64,000 nucleotides of DNA from Nonlabens xylanidelens (GCF_002934445.1 NZ_PTJE01000001.1:124001-188000), one strand, 5' to 3'; positions 18,801 through 28,071 are shown, numbered from the stretch's first letter. Made by a program: numbers and translations. Notes: generated by a model not told the origin, from the letters alone.

Positions 18801-20230
18801 TCTTCTTTATGTATGTAATACGTATTATTAGTCGCTACTATTTTTACATCGTGTTTACGAGCAAAGCTGACTAACACCTCATTTGCGCGATTTTCATCTT
18901 CTTGACCATGGCGCATTACCTCAACATAAAGATCGTCACCAAAGTGCTTTTTCCACCACAATAGTGCTTCTTCGGCCTGATTTTCTCCTAAGTTCAAAAT
19001 CTTAGAAGGCACCTCACCATACATGTTTCCTGTAAGAACAATTAGGTCTTCCTTATATTCTTCTACCAGTTTTTTATCTATACGCGGCATGTAGTAAAAC
19101 CCATCTGTGTAGGCTTTACTTGCCATTTTTGCTAGATTGTGATATCCATTCTTGTTTTTGGCTAGAATTACTATCTGGTATCCATTATCCTTGTGTGTAC
19201 GATCGTACATATCTTCACACACCTGGAACTCACAACCTATTATAGGTTTTATAGGTTCTTTTTCTTCTCCTTCTTCCGCATCTGCTAGACTCGCATTATG
19301 TGCTTTTACCGCACGTACAAAATGGAATGCTCCCATCATGTTTGCATGGTCTGTCATGGTAACGGCATTCATATTATTTGCCGCAGCAGCTGTAACTAGA
19401 TCTTTTACACTAGCTGTACATTGTAATATAGAAAACTGACTATGACTGTGTAAATGTGCAAAACTCGCATCTCTTAATTCATTTAAGTTCTCTTTAATTT
19501 CTGCCTTAGATATCTCTGGACTATCGTTGGACTTTAATCTTTCTGATGCTTTTTTAAGATTGACATGCTTTATTCCTACCGGTGCGATGGTTGTAGGGTT
19601 GCTTTCGCGAAAGCGTAAAAAATATCCATCTTCAAAACCTAGTTGTTCTAGCGAGTACTGCTCTTTTCTAAGTAATTCTAAGAAACAACGCGTGGTTGCC
19701 TCCACATCTGCAGTCGCGTTGTGCGCTTCTCCAAAGGGCTGATTAAACAGAAACTGGTGCAGCTCTGTAAGTGTCGGTAATTTAAATTTACCATATCGCC
19801 CACCGGGAATCTGACATAAATTTGCCGTGTGCTCTGTACAGGTATCTAGAACAGGTAACTCTTGTAAATCGTTACCTATTTGAGTGCGCTCAAATTCTGC
19901 TCCAGTAACATTAAGGTCAAATTTTAAATTCTGACCTACAATAAATTTTGTTTTACTAAGTGCTATGTTAAATTTCTCTAACATCTCCACTAGAGGAATA
20001 CCGTCTTTTTGAGCAAGTGCTGTAGAGATACCATGTATACGCTCTGCATCATAAGGGATGTCAAAACCGTCTGGTTGTATCAAATAATCTTGAGCCTCTA
20101 TAAGGTTACCCATCTCGTCATGTAACTGCCACGCTATCTGTATAACCCTAGGCCAGTTATCTACATCTGTAAAAGGTGCATCCCAGCGTTTAGGTAATCC
20201 AGTAGTTTCTGTGTCAAAAATTAAGTACAT
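15881..20230 (-). CDS. dnaE: DNA polymerase III alpha subunit with fused N-terminal 3'-5' exonuclease
   Basis: 1449-aa replicative polymerase. Residues 1-190 are a DEDDh proofreading exonuclease: FDTETTG (Asp6, Glu8), GQNLKFDLN near 100, and HNATADVEA near 170. A linker of about 60 residues follows, then the PHP domain starting HLHSHSQFS near 256. The C-family polymerase core has PDIDIDF near 676 and GPGRGSAAGS before it, then the beta-binding and OB-fold region. In E. coli exonuclease and polymerase are separate subunits (DnaQ, DnaE); the fusion is a lineage feature of flavobacteria as far as I know. The dispersed palindrome is inserted in frame in the linker (residues about 205-210, RFRES), which should be tolerated. 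Single-gene unit. Confidence 0.96.
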   Translation of the reverse strand: MYLIFDTETTGLPKRWDAPFTDVDNWPRVIQIAWQLHDEMGNLIEAQDYLIQPDGFDIPYDAERIHGISTALAQKDGIPLVEMLEKFNIALSKTKFIVGQNLKFDLNVTGAEFERTQIGNDLQELPVLDTCTEHTANLCQIPGGRYGKFKLPTLTELHQFLFNQPFGEAHNATADVEATTRCFLELLRKEQYSLEQLGFEDGYFLRFRESNPTTIAPVGIKHVNLKKASERLKSNDSPEISKAEIKENLNELRDASFAHLHSHSQFSILQCTASVKDLVTAAAANNMNAVTMTDHANMMGAFHFVRAVKAHNASLADAEEGEEKEPIKPIIGCEFQVCEDMYDRTHKDNGYQIVILAKNKNGYHNLAKMASKAYTDGFYYMPRIDKKLVEEYKEDLIVLTGNMYGEVPSKILNLGENQAEEALLWWKKHFGDDLYVEVMRHGQEDENRANEVLVSFARKHDVKIVATNNTYYIHKEDANAHDILLCVKDNEKQATPIGRGRGYRYGLPNQEYYYKSAPEMKELFKDLPEAILNVQEVVDKVEAYELARDVLLPAFDIPTEFVDENDAVNNTKNGENSYLRHLTYEGAKIRYGEITPEIEERLEFELETIKKTGYPGYFLITWDFIKAARDMDVAVGPGRGSAAGSVVAYCLWITNVDPIHYDLLFERFLNPDRVSMPDIDIDFDDENRYKVMDYVIEKYGASQVAQIITYGTMAAKSSIRDTARALDLPLQDADRVAKLIPDFAKLKKMFALEDNEIAGKFRGDDADMVRELRSLAEGNDLIAETIQKARILEGCVRNTGVHACGVIITPDDLTNFVPVATAKNSDLYVTQFDNEVVESAGLLKMDFLGLKTLSQIKDTVAIIKERHGIELDIESIPLDDEKTYELFQRGETTAIFQYESLGMQKYMRELKPTQFADLIAMNALYRPGPLEYIPEFIDRKHGRKEIVYDLDAMEEYLKETYGITVYQEQVMLLSQKLANFSKGDADVLRKAMGKKQMATLQKMKPKFLDAGEGNGHDRTVLEKVWKDWEAFASYAFNKSHSTCYAWIAYQTAYLKANYGAEFMAATLSNNMNQIKDVTKFMDECRRMGLDVLGPDVNESNYKFTVNPKGAIRFGMGAVKGLGHGAVMTIIENRKDGHYKSIFDMAKRIDLRAANKKSFEALALSGGFDGLGGENRAQFFHEFDNGQIFLEQVVKYAQKFQENENSAQVSLFGEASDVQIPEPQLPVCEDWGTMEKLKREREVVGIYISGHPLDDYKREMKFFCNANLAAMKDLTPLVNRELTFCGVISEARHMMSKANKPWGIFTMEDYDESFEFRMFGEDYLKFRHFLVPNSFLHAKVKIQQGWIDKNTGKPRDPRILFVQMAQLQDVMAQAAKKLTIEFHVSEILEERIALLKDALDKHQGDHRLLFNLKDHEEKISIDMSARLQKVNVSAELLQLLDDNDITYGVN
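19600..19615. repeat. Dispersed palindrome, copy 5 (inside dnaE)
   Basis: Reads TGCTTTCGCGAAAGCG, one outer mismatch from the core. On the minus strand it encodes FLRFRESNP in the linker between the exonuclease and PHP domains of DnaE. Confidence 0.9.
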
Positions 20231-20637
20231 AAGCGCGCGTTCTAAAAGATGAAATTACTTCTATAAAAGGAATTGAAAAATATTTACATAAATCTGATTA
20301 TCAATAGCATGAAATCTGTAATCTAATTATTTTTCGGATTTTAAATATAGGTCTTTGAGTTGCTTTTTGAAAGTAGAGTTATGAACAATCTTAGTTAAAA
20401 TTACAGCTCTTGTAAAGACTATAGACAATTGAAAAACAAAATATTTCTTACTTATCCCGACACAATTGTCACAATCTTGCAATAACATGTGATATAAATG
20501 AAATGAAATCGAGAGGCAATCGTGAATTAAAAAATCGCTATTTGTTGTGTTCAAAAACAGTAAGCTTTTAGAGAATTAAAAACTCTTACTGTTTCACATA
20601 ACAACTCGAACTTAAATTTCAATTTTAAAATTTTATC
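20231..20637. other. Intergenic region between dnaE and an outer-membrane protein gene
   Basis: No gene is seen; a 75-codon minus-strand ORF here has no recognisable features. Perfect 10-bp inverted repeats AAACAGTAAG (20555-20564) and CTTACTGTTT (20585-20594) lie 43 bp upstream of the plus-strand gene at 20638. They may form a leader hairpin, or a minus-strand terminator because TTTTTGAA follows in that direction. Nothing else is supported. Confidence 0.45.
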
Positions 20638-21555
20638 ATGAAAACAAATTTTTTATTTTCACTATTACTATCAGTAGTATTTACATCTACTGTATTTTCT
20701 CAAGGACTAGTAGATGGTTTTTTTAATCCTAAAGGCGATTTATCTGTTACGGCTAGTTATACACGCAGCACCTTTGACGCATTTTATATAGGAAAAGATA
20801 AAGTAGACCCTATACCTGCTCACAATGAAATAGATCAAGACATATATAATCTCTATGCAAAATATTCCATCACAGACAACTTTACTGTTATCGCAAACGC
20901 ACCTTATATAAGTGCTCAAGGAAATGGCGCTGCAGACCCAGTAAATGGGACTACAGAGCAATCTGACTTTCAAGATATAAGTTTATATGGTAAATACAGA
21001 GCCTTCAGTACAAAACTAGGTAAAGCAAGATTAGACGGTCTAGGTGCTGTAGGTGTTACACTACCTGGCGGTTATGAGCCTAATGGAATACTATCTCTAG
21101 GTTCTGGAGCGGTAACGACTAACTTACATCTAGGTGCTCACTTACAAGCAGACTCTGGTTTATTTGCTACTGCAGTTGCAGGATACAGTCTACGTGGTGA
21201 TGCAGATGATAATCTAGGTGTTAATGGTGGTAACGATCTAGATGTACCAGATGCTTTATTATTCATGGGTAAAATAGGATATTCTAACGCACTTTTTTAT
21301 GTAGAAGCATGGATGGATTACCAGTCTTCTTCTGACGGTAGAGATATTTCTGACGCAGATTTTGGTGGTAGATTTCCAGAGACAGAAGTAGATTACACAC
21401 GTATAGGTGTTACTGCTTATGTACCTGTACTTCCATCATTAGGATTAAGTGCTGGATATGGAACACTAGTCGACGGACGCAATGTAGGAGATTCTAATTA
21501 TTTTAATCTAGGAGTGACCTATTCGCTTTCAGTCGGTTCTAAGAAAGCAAAATAA
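20638..21555 (+). CDS. Outer-membrane beta-barrel protein of unknown function
   Basis: 305 aa. The signal peptide is about residues 1-21 (ending TVFSQ). The mature protein is built of alternating-polarity strands such as LSVTASYTRSTFDAFYIG, TVIANAPYIS, YGKYRAFST and LGLSAGYGTLV, ending LGVTYSLSVG. This resembles barrel proteins of the putative outer-membrane transporter group (MetA-pathway type), but I cannot name a substrate. It is monocistronic: a hairpin lies upstream and a strong bidirectional terminator downstream. The ATG is the only start preceding a full signal sequence. Confidence 0.75.
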   Translation: MKTNFLFSLLLSVVFTSTVFSQGLVDGFFNPKGDLSVTASYTRSTFDAFYIGKDKVDPIPAHNEIDQDIYNLYAKYSITDNFTVIANAPYISAQGNGAADPVNGTTEQSDFQDISLYGKYRAFSTKLGKARLDGLGAVGVTLPGGYEPNGILSLGSGAVTTNLHLGAHLQADSGLFATAVAGYSLRGDADDNLGVNGGNDLDVPDALLFMGKIGYSNALFYVEAWMDYQSSSDGRDISDADFGGRFPETEVDYTRIGVTAYVPVLPSLGLSAGYGTLVDGRNVGDSNYFNLGVTYSLSVGSKKAK

Positions 21556-21630
21556 TTAGTTAGTTCTATTTTATAGAAGAGAACTCTTACATGAAAATCG
21601 CTTCTATAAACTCTAAAAAATAGGACATAA

Positions 21631-21660
21631 AAAAGCTCGATCTTAAAAGATCGAGCTTTT
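21631..21660. terminator. Bidirectional intrinsic terminator
   Basis: AAAAGCTCGATCTT (21631-21644) is the exact reverse complement of 21647-21660. A runs on one side and T runs on the other allow termination in both directions, between the convergent outer-membrane protein gene and the PA2169-type gene. Confidence 0.92.
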
Positions 21661-21680
21661 ACTATTTTACACCTTTTCTA

Positions 21681-22127
21681 TTAGGCTATTTCTTCCATTG
21701 CATTTACTCTAGTTAATGCATTTTGAATAGTATCTCTATGCTTTATCAACACGTTTTTTGTTGATGGCGGCAAGGTAGTTTCTGCAATAATCTCATTGTA
21801 TTCTTCTACTGCGCTTTTTTCACCTCTTACGGCCTCTTCTAGAATTGCTTCTTCTTTATCTGAAGTAAAAGTAGACTTTATGTTCATCCAGGTGCGATGC
21901 GCATCTCCTTTTAAACTTGTCCCTTTTTCTGGACTCTCTCCATAACTTTTAATCTCTTCTTTTAATTCATGTCCAAAATTATAACGCTCTTCTTGTTGTT
22001 TTGAGAAAAAATCTTTTAATCTACTGCTATTCACTTGCTCTGTTGCTAGTTTATATCCAGCCTCTGCATCATAGTTTTTAGTTAGTAAATCATTTAATTT
22101 TTGGGACACTTCTTTTGTGTAGTTCAT
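21681..22127 (-). CDS. PA2169-family four-helix-bundle protein (DUF2383)
   Basis: 148 aa, almost entirely helical. It follows the family layout: an N-terminal helix EVSQKLNDLLTKNYDAEAGYKLA, a second helix with FFSKQQEERYNFGHELKEEI, GTSLKGDAHRTWMNIKS in the middle, and ILEEAVRGEKSAVEEYNEII in the third helix. The spaced Glu and His residues recall ferritin-like bundles, and the family is annotated as ferritin-like, but metal binding is not proven. It is probably a cytoplasmic, stress-related protein (inference). The gene stands alone with a shared terminator downstream. Confidence 0.85.
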   Translation of the reverse strand: MNYTKEVSQKLNDLLTKNYDAEAGYKLATEQVNSSRLKDFFSKQQEERYNFGHELKEEIKSYGESPEKGTSLKGDAHRTWMNIKSTFTSDKEEAILEEAVRGEKSAVEEYNEIIAETTLPPSTKNVLIKHRDTIQNALTRVNAMEEIA

Positions 22128-22323
22128 AATATTTGTTTGTATGGTTAATAATTAATTATACCACAAACATATAACAATGAACCAGTTACAAACGACCGAT
22201 TAAGACAGGTTTAAAAAAAGCTTAGTAGAGATTTAAGATTAGCTTACTTTATCCCGCTTTTATGTTAAGAGATTTAAGGTTTTTATGTCTTTCAAAACAA
22301 CTTCTTAAAGTAGTTTATCATTC

Positions 22324-22339
22324 CGCTTTCGCGAAAGCG
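22324..22339. repeat. Dispersed palindrome, copy 6
   Basis: Exact core CGCTTTCGCGAAAGCG with left flank ATTC and right flank AAAC. It lies just beyond the nrdA terminator, between nrdA and the PA2169-type gene. Confidence 0.95.
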
Positions 22340-22353
22340 AAACTATAGAACAT

Positions 22354-22380
22354 AAAAAAGCCCAATCACAGGATTGGGCT
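22354..22380 (-). terminator. Intrinsic terminator of nrdBA
   Basis: AGCCCAATC (22359-22367), loop ACAG and GATTGGGCT (22372-22380) make a 9-bp stem. In the minus direction a run of T follows. Confidence 0.92.
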
Positions 22381-22412
22381 TTGATACGTTTTAGTAATAA
22401 ATGTAATAAAAA

Positions 22413-25019
22413 TTATGAACCGCACATCTCACAGTCGTCACCATTACTGGCAGCGTCTTTTGCACGTTGCAAGATTAATTTATATTCTTCGGCAGTCATT
22501 TCTTCGTTTTCTGTAACTACGTTAGTATTTACAACTGGCTGCGTTTGATTCATAACGTTTGCCGCTGCTGGAGCACTATCTTCTACAAATAAAGACTGAG
22601 ACTGTACTGGAGCTGCTGCTTGAGCCTGAACAGGAGCAGGTTGTGACACTTGCTGTTGTGCTCTTAGTGTGCTTGCTGCTTGTGCTGGCGCTGTTGTATT
22701 AAGAACAGGAACCTCTACTGCTGCAGGTGCTGCGATAGGTGCTGCTTTCTTTTCCTTTGTTACCGTAAATTTAATTGCATCTACTGCTGCCTTTGTTCTT
22801 AGGTAATACATTCCTGTTTTTAAACCACTTTTCCACGCATAGAAGTGCATAGAGGTAAGCTTAGAAGTAGTCACGTTTTCCATGAATAGGTTTAAGGATT
22901 GCGACTGGTCGATAAAGAAACCTCTCTCGCGAGACATATCGATAATGTCCTTCATCTTTAATTCCCACACTGTTTTATAAAGCTCTTTAATATCTGCTGG
23001 AATTCCTTCTATCGCTTGTATAGAACCATTATTTCTCATGATCGCGTTCTTTAAGCTATCATCCCAAAGTCCTAAATCTACTAGGTCTTTTAATAAATGT
23101 TTATTCACGACGATAAACTCACCAGAGAGTGTTCTACGTGTGTAAATGTTAGAAGTATAAGGCTCAAACGCCTCATTGTTACCAAGGATTTGAGAAGTAC
23201 TGGCTGTAGGCATAGGCGCAACTAATAGTGAGTTTCTCACACCGTGTTCCATTACCTTAGTTCTTAGATCTGCCCAGTTCCAGCGACCGCTTAAATCTGT
23301 ATCATTTACATTCCACATGTTGTACTGGAATTCTCCTTTTGACATAGGTGAACCGGCAAATGTAGAATAAGGTCCTTCTTCAATAGCCATTTCCATAGAA
23401 GCCTCACAAGCTGCAAAGTATAAGGTCTCAAAAATCTCTGAGTTTAATTTCTTTGCCTCGTCACTTGTAAATGGAAGACGTAACATGATAAAAGCATCTG
23501 CTAGACCTTGAATACCTAATCCTACTGGTCTGTGACGCATGTTAGAATTTCTCGCCTCAATTACTGGGTAATAGTTGCGATCGATAACTTTGTTAAGGTT
23601 GCGAGTTACTCTTTTTGTTACTTTATATAATGCTTTGTGATCAAATGCACCATCTTTAATAAACATAGGTAATGCAATAGAGGCTAGGTTACATACTGCA
23701 ACCTCGTCTGGAGATGTATACTCCATGATCTCTGTACATAGGTTTGAAGACCTGATGGTACCTAAATTCTTCTGGTTAGACTTATTATTTGCTGCATCTT
23801 TATATAACATGTATGGTGTACCTGTCTCGATTTGAGATTCTAGTATCTTATCCCATAACTCACGAGCCTGGATAGTCTTGCGACCTTTTCCTTCTTGCTC
23901 ATATTTAGTATACAATGCTTCAAACTCATCTCCATGAAGGTTATAAAGATCTGGACACTCGTGTGGACACATTAATGTCCATGTAGAGTTAGTCTCTACT
24001 CTTTTCATGAAAAGGTCTGAGATCCACATCGCATAGAATAAATCGCGTGCACGCATTTCTTCTTTACCGTGATTCTTTTTAAGATCGAGGAAATCAAATA
24101 TATCTGCATGCCATGGTTCCATATAAATAGCAAAGGAACCTTTACGTTTTCCTCCACCTTGATCTACATAACGTGCCGTATCGTTATATACTTTAAGCAT
24201 AGGCACAATACCGTTAGAAGTACCGTTAGTACCACCTATGTAAGAACCTCTCGCACGTATATTATGAATAGATAGTCCTATACCACCAGCGCTTTGTGAG
24301 ATTTTTGCTGTTTGTTTTAATGTATCGTAAATACCTTCTATACTATCATCTTGCATCGTTAATAAGAAACAAGAAGACATTTGAGGCTTAGGTGTACCTG
24401 CATTAAATAATGTAGGTGTTGCATGAGTGAAGAACTTTTTAGACATCAACTCATAGGTCTCTATAGCTGCATCTAAATCGTCTATATGAATACCTACAGA
24501 CACACGCATTAACATGTGTTGTGGACGCTCTGCAATCTGACCGTTAATTTTTAATAAATAACTACGTTCTAATGTTTTAAACCCAAAGTAATCGTACCCA
24601 AAATCACGATTATAGATAATGGCCGAGTTCAAGCGGTCTGCATTATCTTGTATTACTTTATACACCTCGTCAGAGATCATAGGTGCAGCTTTCTCTGTAC
24701 GTGGATTTACGTATTGATAAAGATCTGTTACTACGTCAGTGAAGGTCTTTTTTGTGTTCTTATGCAGGTTAGAAACCGAGATACGTGCCGCAAGACGTGC
24801 ATAATCTGGATGTGCAGTAGTCATAGTTGCAGCAGTCTCTGCAGCTAGGTTATCAAGTTCACTAGTAGTAACACCGTCATATAACCCATCGATTACACGC
24901 ATAGCTACTTTTACTGGGTCTACATGATTACTTAAACCGTAACATAATTTACGTACTCTCGCTGTGATTTTATCAAACATCACTGGCTCCTTGTGGCCGT
25001 CTCTTTTTACTACAAACAT
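22413..25019 (-). CDS. nrdA: Ribonucleoside-diphosphate reductase, class Ia large subunit
   Basis: 868-aa catalytic subunit that reduces ribonucleoside diphosphates to deoxy forms with radical partner NrdB. The N-terminal ATP-cone ([20 protein letters not shown]) indicates allosteric control by ATP/dATP. The core contains the active-site block PQMSSCFLL near residue 210, the segment [11 protein letters not shown] with NLCTE (Cys-Asn-Glu active-site loop) near 420, and [12 protein letters not shown] near 600. A long Ala/Pro/Gln-rich linker (about 755-840) connects to a C-terminal CEMC tail, the cysteine pair that re-reduces the active site. It lies 148 bp downstream of nrdB and is followed by a strong terminator, so nrdB-nrdA is one operon. 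Confidence 0.97.
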   Translation of the reverse strand: MFVVKRDGHKEPVMFDKITARVRKLCYGLSNHVDPVKVAMRVIDGLYDGVTTSELDNLAAETAATMTTAHPDYARLAARISVSNLHKNTKKTFTDVVTDLYQYVNPRTEKAAPMISDEVYKVIQDNADRLNSAIIYNRDFGYDYFGFKTLERSYLLKINGQIAERPQHMLMRVSVGIHIDDLDAAIETYELMSKKFFTHATPTLFNAGTPKPQMSSCFLLTMQDDSIEGIYDTLKQTAKISQSAGGIGLSIHNIRARGSYIGGTNGTSNGIVPMLKVYNDTARYVDQGGGKRKGSFAIYMEPWHADIFDFLDLKKNHGKEEMRARDLFYAMWISDLFMKRVETNSTWTLMCPHECPDLYNLHGDEFEALYTKYEQEGKGRKTIQARELWDKILESQIETGTPYMLYKDAANNKSNQKNLGTIRSSNLCTEIMEYTSPDEVAVCNLASIALPMFIKDGAFDHKALYKVTKRVTRNLNKVIDRNYYPVIEARNSNMRHRPVGLGIQGLADAFIMLRLPFTSDEAKKLNSEIFETLYFAACEASMEMAIEEGPYSTFAGSPMSKGEFQYNMWNVNDTDLSGRWNWADLRTKVMEHGVRNSLLVAPMPTASTSQILGNNEAFEPYTSNIYTRRTLSGEFIVVNKHLLKDLVDLGLWDDSLKNAIMRNNGSIQAIEGIPADIKELYKTVWELKMKDIIDMSRERGFFIDQSQSLNLFMENVTTSKLTSMHFYAWKSGLKTGMYYLRTKAAVDAIKFTVTKEKKAAPIAAPAAVEVPVLNTTAPAQAASTLRAQQQVSQPAPVQAQAAAPVQSQSLFVEDSAPAAANVMNQTQPVVNTNVVTENEEMTAEEYKLILQRAKDAASNGDDCEMCGS

Positions 25020-25167
25020 ATTGAACTGTTTTATTTGGGTTAAGAGATAAGGATTCTACTCCCTTTCTCTTGTAATTGGGTTAACATAAGTGAAAATATC
25101 TTGACATATTTTCGGTAATTTATAATGGAACAACTGTTGCAGTTGTAAGGTCTAAATAAGCTTTGCT

Positions 25168-26160
25168 CTAGAAATCAGCATCTAAAGAAAAAGAATCCAT
25201 AGAATCTTTATCTTCTTTAGTACTGTTCATAACACCAGCTTTCTGGTACTCACCTACTCTTTTTTCAAAGAAGTTGGTCTTACCTTCCATACCTATTAAA
25301 TCCATAAAATCAAACGGATTAGTCACGTTATAAACAGGCTCGCATTCTAATTCTACTAGTAAACGGTCTGTTACAAACTCTAGGTATTGAGTCATTAATT
25401 TTGCATTCATACCTATTAAACTAGCAGGTAATGACTCTGTAATGAACTCGCGCTCTATATTTAAGGCGTCCACAATAATTTCTGTGATACGTTCTTTAGG
25501 CACTTTATTAACTAGGTGGTGATTATGTAGGTGTACTGCAAAATCACAGTGCATACCCTCATCACGAGAAATCAATTCATTAGAAAAAGTAAGTCCTGGC
25601 ATTAAACCACGCTTCTTTAACCAGTAAATAGAACAAAAAGCACCTGAGAAGAAAATACCTTCTACTGCTGCAAATGCAATAAGACGCTCTGCAAATGATG
25701 GACTATCGATCCATTTCATTGCCCAGTCTGCCTTTAATTTAATCGCAGGGAAATTTTCTATAGCTCTAAAAAGCTGATCTTTTTCTTTATCGTCTTTTAC
25801 ATAAGTATCAATAAGAAGAGAGTAAGTCTCTGAATGTATGTTTTCCATCATGATCTGGAAACCATAGAAAAACTTAGCTTCAGAATATTGAACTTCATTT
25901 ACAAAGTTCTCTGCTAGATTCTCATTTACAATACCATCACTCGCTGCAAAAAATGCAAGAATGTGTTTTATAAAATAACGCTCGTCAGAATTAAGAGATT
26001 GTTCCCAGTCTGTAATATCAACTTGCAAATCGATTTCTTCTGCCGTCCATATACATGCCTGTTGCTTCTTATACCATTCCCATAAATCATCATGTTGAAT
26101 AGGAAAAATAACAAATCTATCTGGATTCTCTTGTAAAATAGGTTCTGGAGTCGTCTGCAT
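25168..26160 (-). CDS. nrdB: Ribonucleoside-diphosphate reductase, class Ia small subunit
   Basis: 330-aa radical-generating subunit. Metal ligands and radical site are in place: Asp75 (AASDGIV), Glu106 and His109 in [10 protein letters not shown], the predicted radical tyrosine Tyr113, then AVEGIFFSG and [10 protein letters not shown] for the second Glu pair and His. The [15 protein letters not shown] block closely matches the eukaryote-like branch. The retained tyrosine argues for an ordinary tyrosyl-radical enzyme. First gene of the nrdB-nrdA operon. The 350-bp upstream spacer contains a candidate operator (26255-26286). Confidence 0.97.
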   Translation of the reverse strand: MQTTPEPILQENPDRFVIFPIQHDDLWEWYKKQQACIWTAEEIDLQVDITDWEQSLNSDERYFIKHILAFFAASDGIVNENLAENFVNEVQYSEAKFFYGFQIMMENIHSETYSLLIDTYVKDDKEKDQLFRAIENFPAIKLKADWAMKWIDSPSFAERLIAFAAVEGIFFSGAFCSIYWLKKRGLMPGLTFSNELISRDEGMHCDFAVHLHNHHLVNKVPKERITEIIVDALNIEREFITESLPASLIGMNAKLMTQYLEFVTDRLLVELECEPVYNVTNPFDFMDLIGMEGKTNFFEKRVGEYQKAGVMNSTKEDKDSMDSFSLDADF

Positions 26161-26514
26161 GTGGCCTTTAATTATCTCGTTAATTTCTTAAAACTTAAGA
26201 GTAACAAAGATGGCTAAAGTTTGAGGCGATATGGAGGTTTTAACATTTGCCTTTTTCACAAGTTTTCAACATAGAACTTTTGTGAATTATTTACCACAAA
26301 AAACTAACTGACAGCCATTTAACATATTGTTTCGATGAATGGTTTTTTACTCAATTTAGAAATGTTAAATCACTTATTTCATCACTACTGAGCCTCGATT
26401 TGAAGACTTTTCCTACGTCTAGTTAGCATATTTTTTACAAGAAGTTATTCACGGTTTCACAAAAGGAGAACTATAAAAAACGCTCTTTGAAAACGCAGAT
26501 TTTGAATTAACGCT
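26161..26514. other. Long spacer upstream of nrdB
   Basis: No ORF is supported. It holds the inverted repeat described at 26255-26286, a nearby TTACCACAAAAAAC and further TTATTCACGG and TTTCACAA words, and two copies of AACGCTCT near its left-gene end. The cluster of TTCAC/TTATT-type words resembles DnaA-box-like sequence, but none is an exact TTATCCACA, so I make no origin call. Confidence 0.35.
26255..26286. promoter_or_regulatory. Candidate operator in the nrdB upstream region
   Basis: TTCACAA (26255-26261) and TTGTGAA (26280-26286) are perfect inverted half-sites separated by 18 bp, about 95 bp upstream of nrdB. Centre-to-centre spacing is about 25 bp. The sequence does not match the NrdR box well. 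The regulator is unknown. Confidence 0.35.
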
Positions 26515-27078
26515 CTAAAAATCCTTTGCAATTTCTTCTAATTCTGAATACCATTCCTGACCGAATTTTCTGGTCAGTGGTTCTTTCAAAAATTTATAAA
26601 CTGGCACGCCTAATTCTTCACCTAGCGCACAGGCGTCGTCACAAATTTGCCATTTGTGATAATTCACCGCTTTAAAATCGGTATATTCTTGAATACGTAC
26701 TGGGTATAAATGACAAGATATAGGTTTATAAAAAGTCGTTTTACCATCTCTATAAGCAGACTCTATACCACACAACGCTGTACCATCTTCTTTAAAAGTA
26801 GCATAAACACACTCTTCATTATTAACGAGTGGAGTTTCTAACTCTCCATTCTCACGTTCTATCCATGTACCTTGCTCCTCTATAACCGCAATACCTTCTG
26901 GACGTAAATAAGGTTTTATCTTCTCATACTCACGATCTAGTATATCTAATTCTTTTTGCTCTAGAGGCGCGCCTGCCTCTCCTGCTACACAACAAATTCC
27001 TTTACATGCAGTAAGATTACATACAAAGTCTTTTTCAAGAAGATCGTCTGACACAATGGTTTTTCCCAGCTGGAACAT
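26515..27078 (-). CDS. DUF3109 family cysteine-rich protein
   Basis: 187-aa cytoplasmic protein of the DUF3109 family. Cys20, Cys25, Cys29 and Cys30 (FVCNLTACKGICC) are followed by ECVY, ALCG, ISCHLYPVR and ICDDAC, a cysteine pattern like that of YkgJ-type metal (Zn or Fe-S) binding proteins. Conserved segments GEAGAPLEQKEL and KPISCHLYPVRI fit the family along its whole length. The function is not known. An exact -7 element lies just upstream of the start codon. Transcribed divergently from pyrH. Confidence 0.88.
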   Translation of the reverse strand: MFQLGKTIVSDDLLEKDFVCNLTACKGICCVAGEAGAPLEQKELDILDREYEKIKPYLRPEGIAVIEEQGTWIERENGELETPLVNNEECVYATFKEDGTALCGIESAYRDGKTTFYKPISCHLYPVRIQEYTDFKAVNYHKWQICDDACALGEELGVPVYKFLKEPLTRKFGQEWYSELEEIAKDF

Positions 27079-27097
27079 AAGGTAAATAGTTAGATTG

Positions 27098-27105
27098 CAA
27101 AGATA
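27098..27105 (-). promoter_or_regulatory. Putative -7 element (TATCTTTG) of the DUF3109 gene
   Basis: Exact TAnnTTTG match on the minus strand, 19 bp before the ATG at 27078. Confidence 0.55.
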
Positions 27106-27239
27106 GCTTTTGAACCTGAATTTGAGATTTAATCTCAGACTCTAAATACCAAGCATTTAAATAAATCGCAGATACATATGAAACGACTGCTATTATTTAG
27201 GACTGTTTCTTTAATATGTAGAGATGATTATTCTTATAT

Positions 27240-27255
27240 CGCTTTCGCGAAAGCG
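27240..27255. repeat. Dispersed palindrome, copy 7
   Basis: Exact core, with the symmetry extending to TATCGCTTTCGCGAAAGCGATA. It sits between the divergent DUF3109 and pyrH promoters, about 40 bp upstream of the pyrH -7 element. Confidence 0.95.
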
Positions 27256-27293
27256 ATACCTAAATAAATATTTAATAGGATTTCTAATTCATT

Positions 27294-27301
27294 TATATTT
27301 G
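27294..27301 (+). promoter_or_regulatory. Putative -7 element (TATATTTG) of pyrH
   Basis: Exact TAnnTTTG match, 19 bp before the pyrH ATG, implying a very short leader. Confidence 0.6.
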
Positions 27302-27320
27302 CAGCACACACATCTATGTT

Positions 27321-28028
27321 ATGAAATACAATCGCATTTTATTAAAACTATCTGGAGAAGCCTTAATGGGTGAACGACAGTACGGTATCGACCCTAAACG
27401 CCTGGCAGAATATGCTCAGGAAATAAAAGAAGTTACCGATCTAGGTATAGAGGTAGCCATAGTTATAGGTGGTGGTAACATTTTTAGAGGTGTTGCTGGA
27501 GCTAGTAATGGTATGGATCGCGTACAAGGTGACCACATGGGAATGCTAGCAACTGTAATTAATGGTCTTGCTTTACAGAGCGCTCTAGAAGATGCTGATG
27601 TACCGACTAGATTACAGACTGCGATTAAAATTAATGAAGTAGCAGAGCCTTTTATACGTCGCAAGGCGATGAGACACCTACAGAAGGGACGCGTAGTAAT
27701 TTTCGGTGGTGGAACAGGTAACCCATACTTTACTACAGACAGCGCCGCTGTTCTTAGAGCCATAGAAATAGAGGCAGATGTTATTCTTAAAGGTACTCGT
27801 GTAGATGGTATTTACACTGCAGACCCAGAGAAAGATGCGTCGGCAACTAAATTTGATTTTATATCCTTTGACGATGTATTGAGCAAAGGCCTTAAAGTAA
27901 TGGACACTACGGCATTTACTTTAAGTCAAGAAAATGAATTACCTATTATTGTTTTTGACATGAACACAAATGGCAACTTAATTAAGCTATTGAGTGGTGA
28001 AAACATAGGTACTAAAGTACAAATGTAA
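27321..28028 (+). CDS. pyrH: Uridylate kinase
   Basis: 235-aa UMP kinase of the amino-acid-kinase fold, which phosphorylates UMP to UDP with ATP in pyrimidine nucleotide synthesis. The segments [13 protein letters not shown] (N-terminus), IGGGNIFRG near residue 50, [14 protein letters not shown], and [18 protein letters not shown] near 135 are all characteristic. Bacterial PyrH is hexameric and regulated by GTP and UTP. The gene is followed 43 bp later by frr, the conserved bacterial pyrH-frr pairing. Confidence 0.98.
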   Translation: MKYNRILLKLSGEALMGERQYGIDPKRLAEYAQEIKEVTDLGIEVAIVIGGGNIFRGVAGASNGMDRVQGDHMGMLATVINGLALQSALEDADVPTRLQTAIKINEVAEPFIRRKAMRHLQKGRVVIFGGGTGNPYFTTDSAAVLRAIEIEADVILKGTRVDGIYTADPEKDASATKFDFISFDDVLSKGLKVMDTTAFTLSQENELPIIVFDMNTNGNLIKLLSGENIGTKVQM

Positions 28029-28037
28029 AAACGGCAA

Positions 28038-28045
28038 TATATTTG
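28038..28045 (+). promoter_or_regulatory. Putative -7 element (TATATTTG) between pyrH and frr
   Basis: Exact TAnnTTTG match in the pyrH-frr gap, 26 bp before the frr ATG. This would allow frr to be transcribed separately as well as from the pyrH promoter. Confidence 0.5.
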
Positions 28046-28071
28046 CATAGCATATTATAAAAATACTAGTG

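Noticed and set aside
20327-20554. 75-codon minus-strand ORF between dnaE and an outer-membrane protein gene
   Set aside because: No recognisable domain, signal peptide or conserved-looking segment. The composition matches AT-rich spacer and there is no promoter-like element upstream.
26161-26514. Replication origin upstream of nrdB
   Set aside because: Some TTCAC and TTATT words recall DnaA boxes, but none is an exact consensus and no dnaA, dnaN or strand switch of the usual kind is present.
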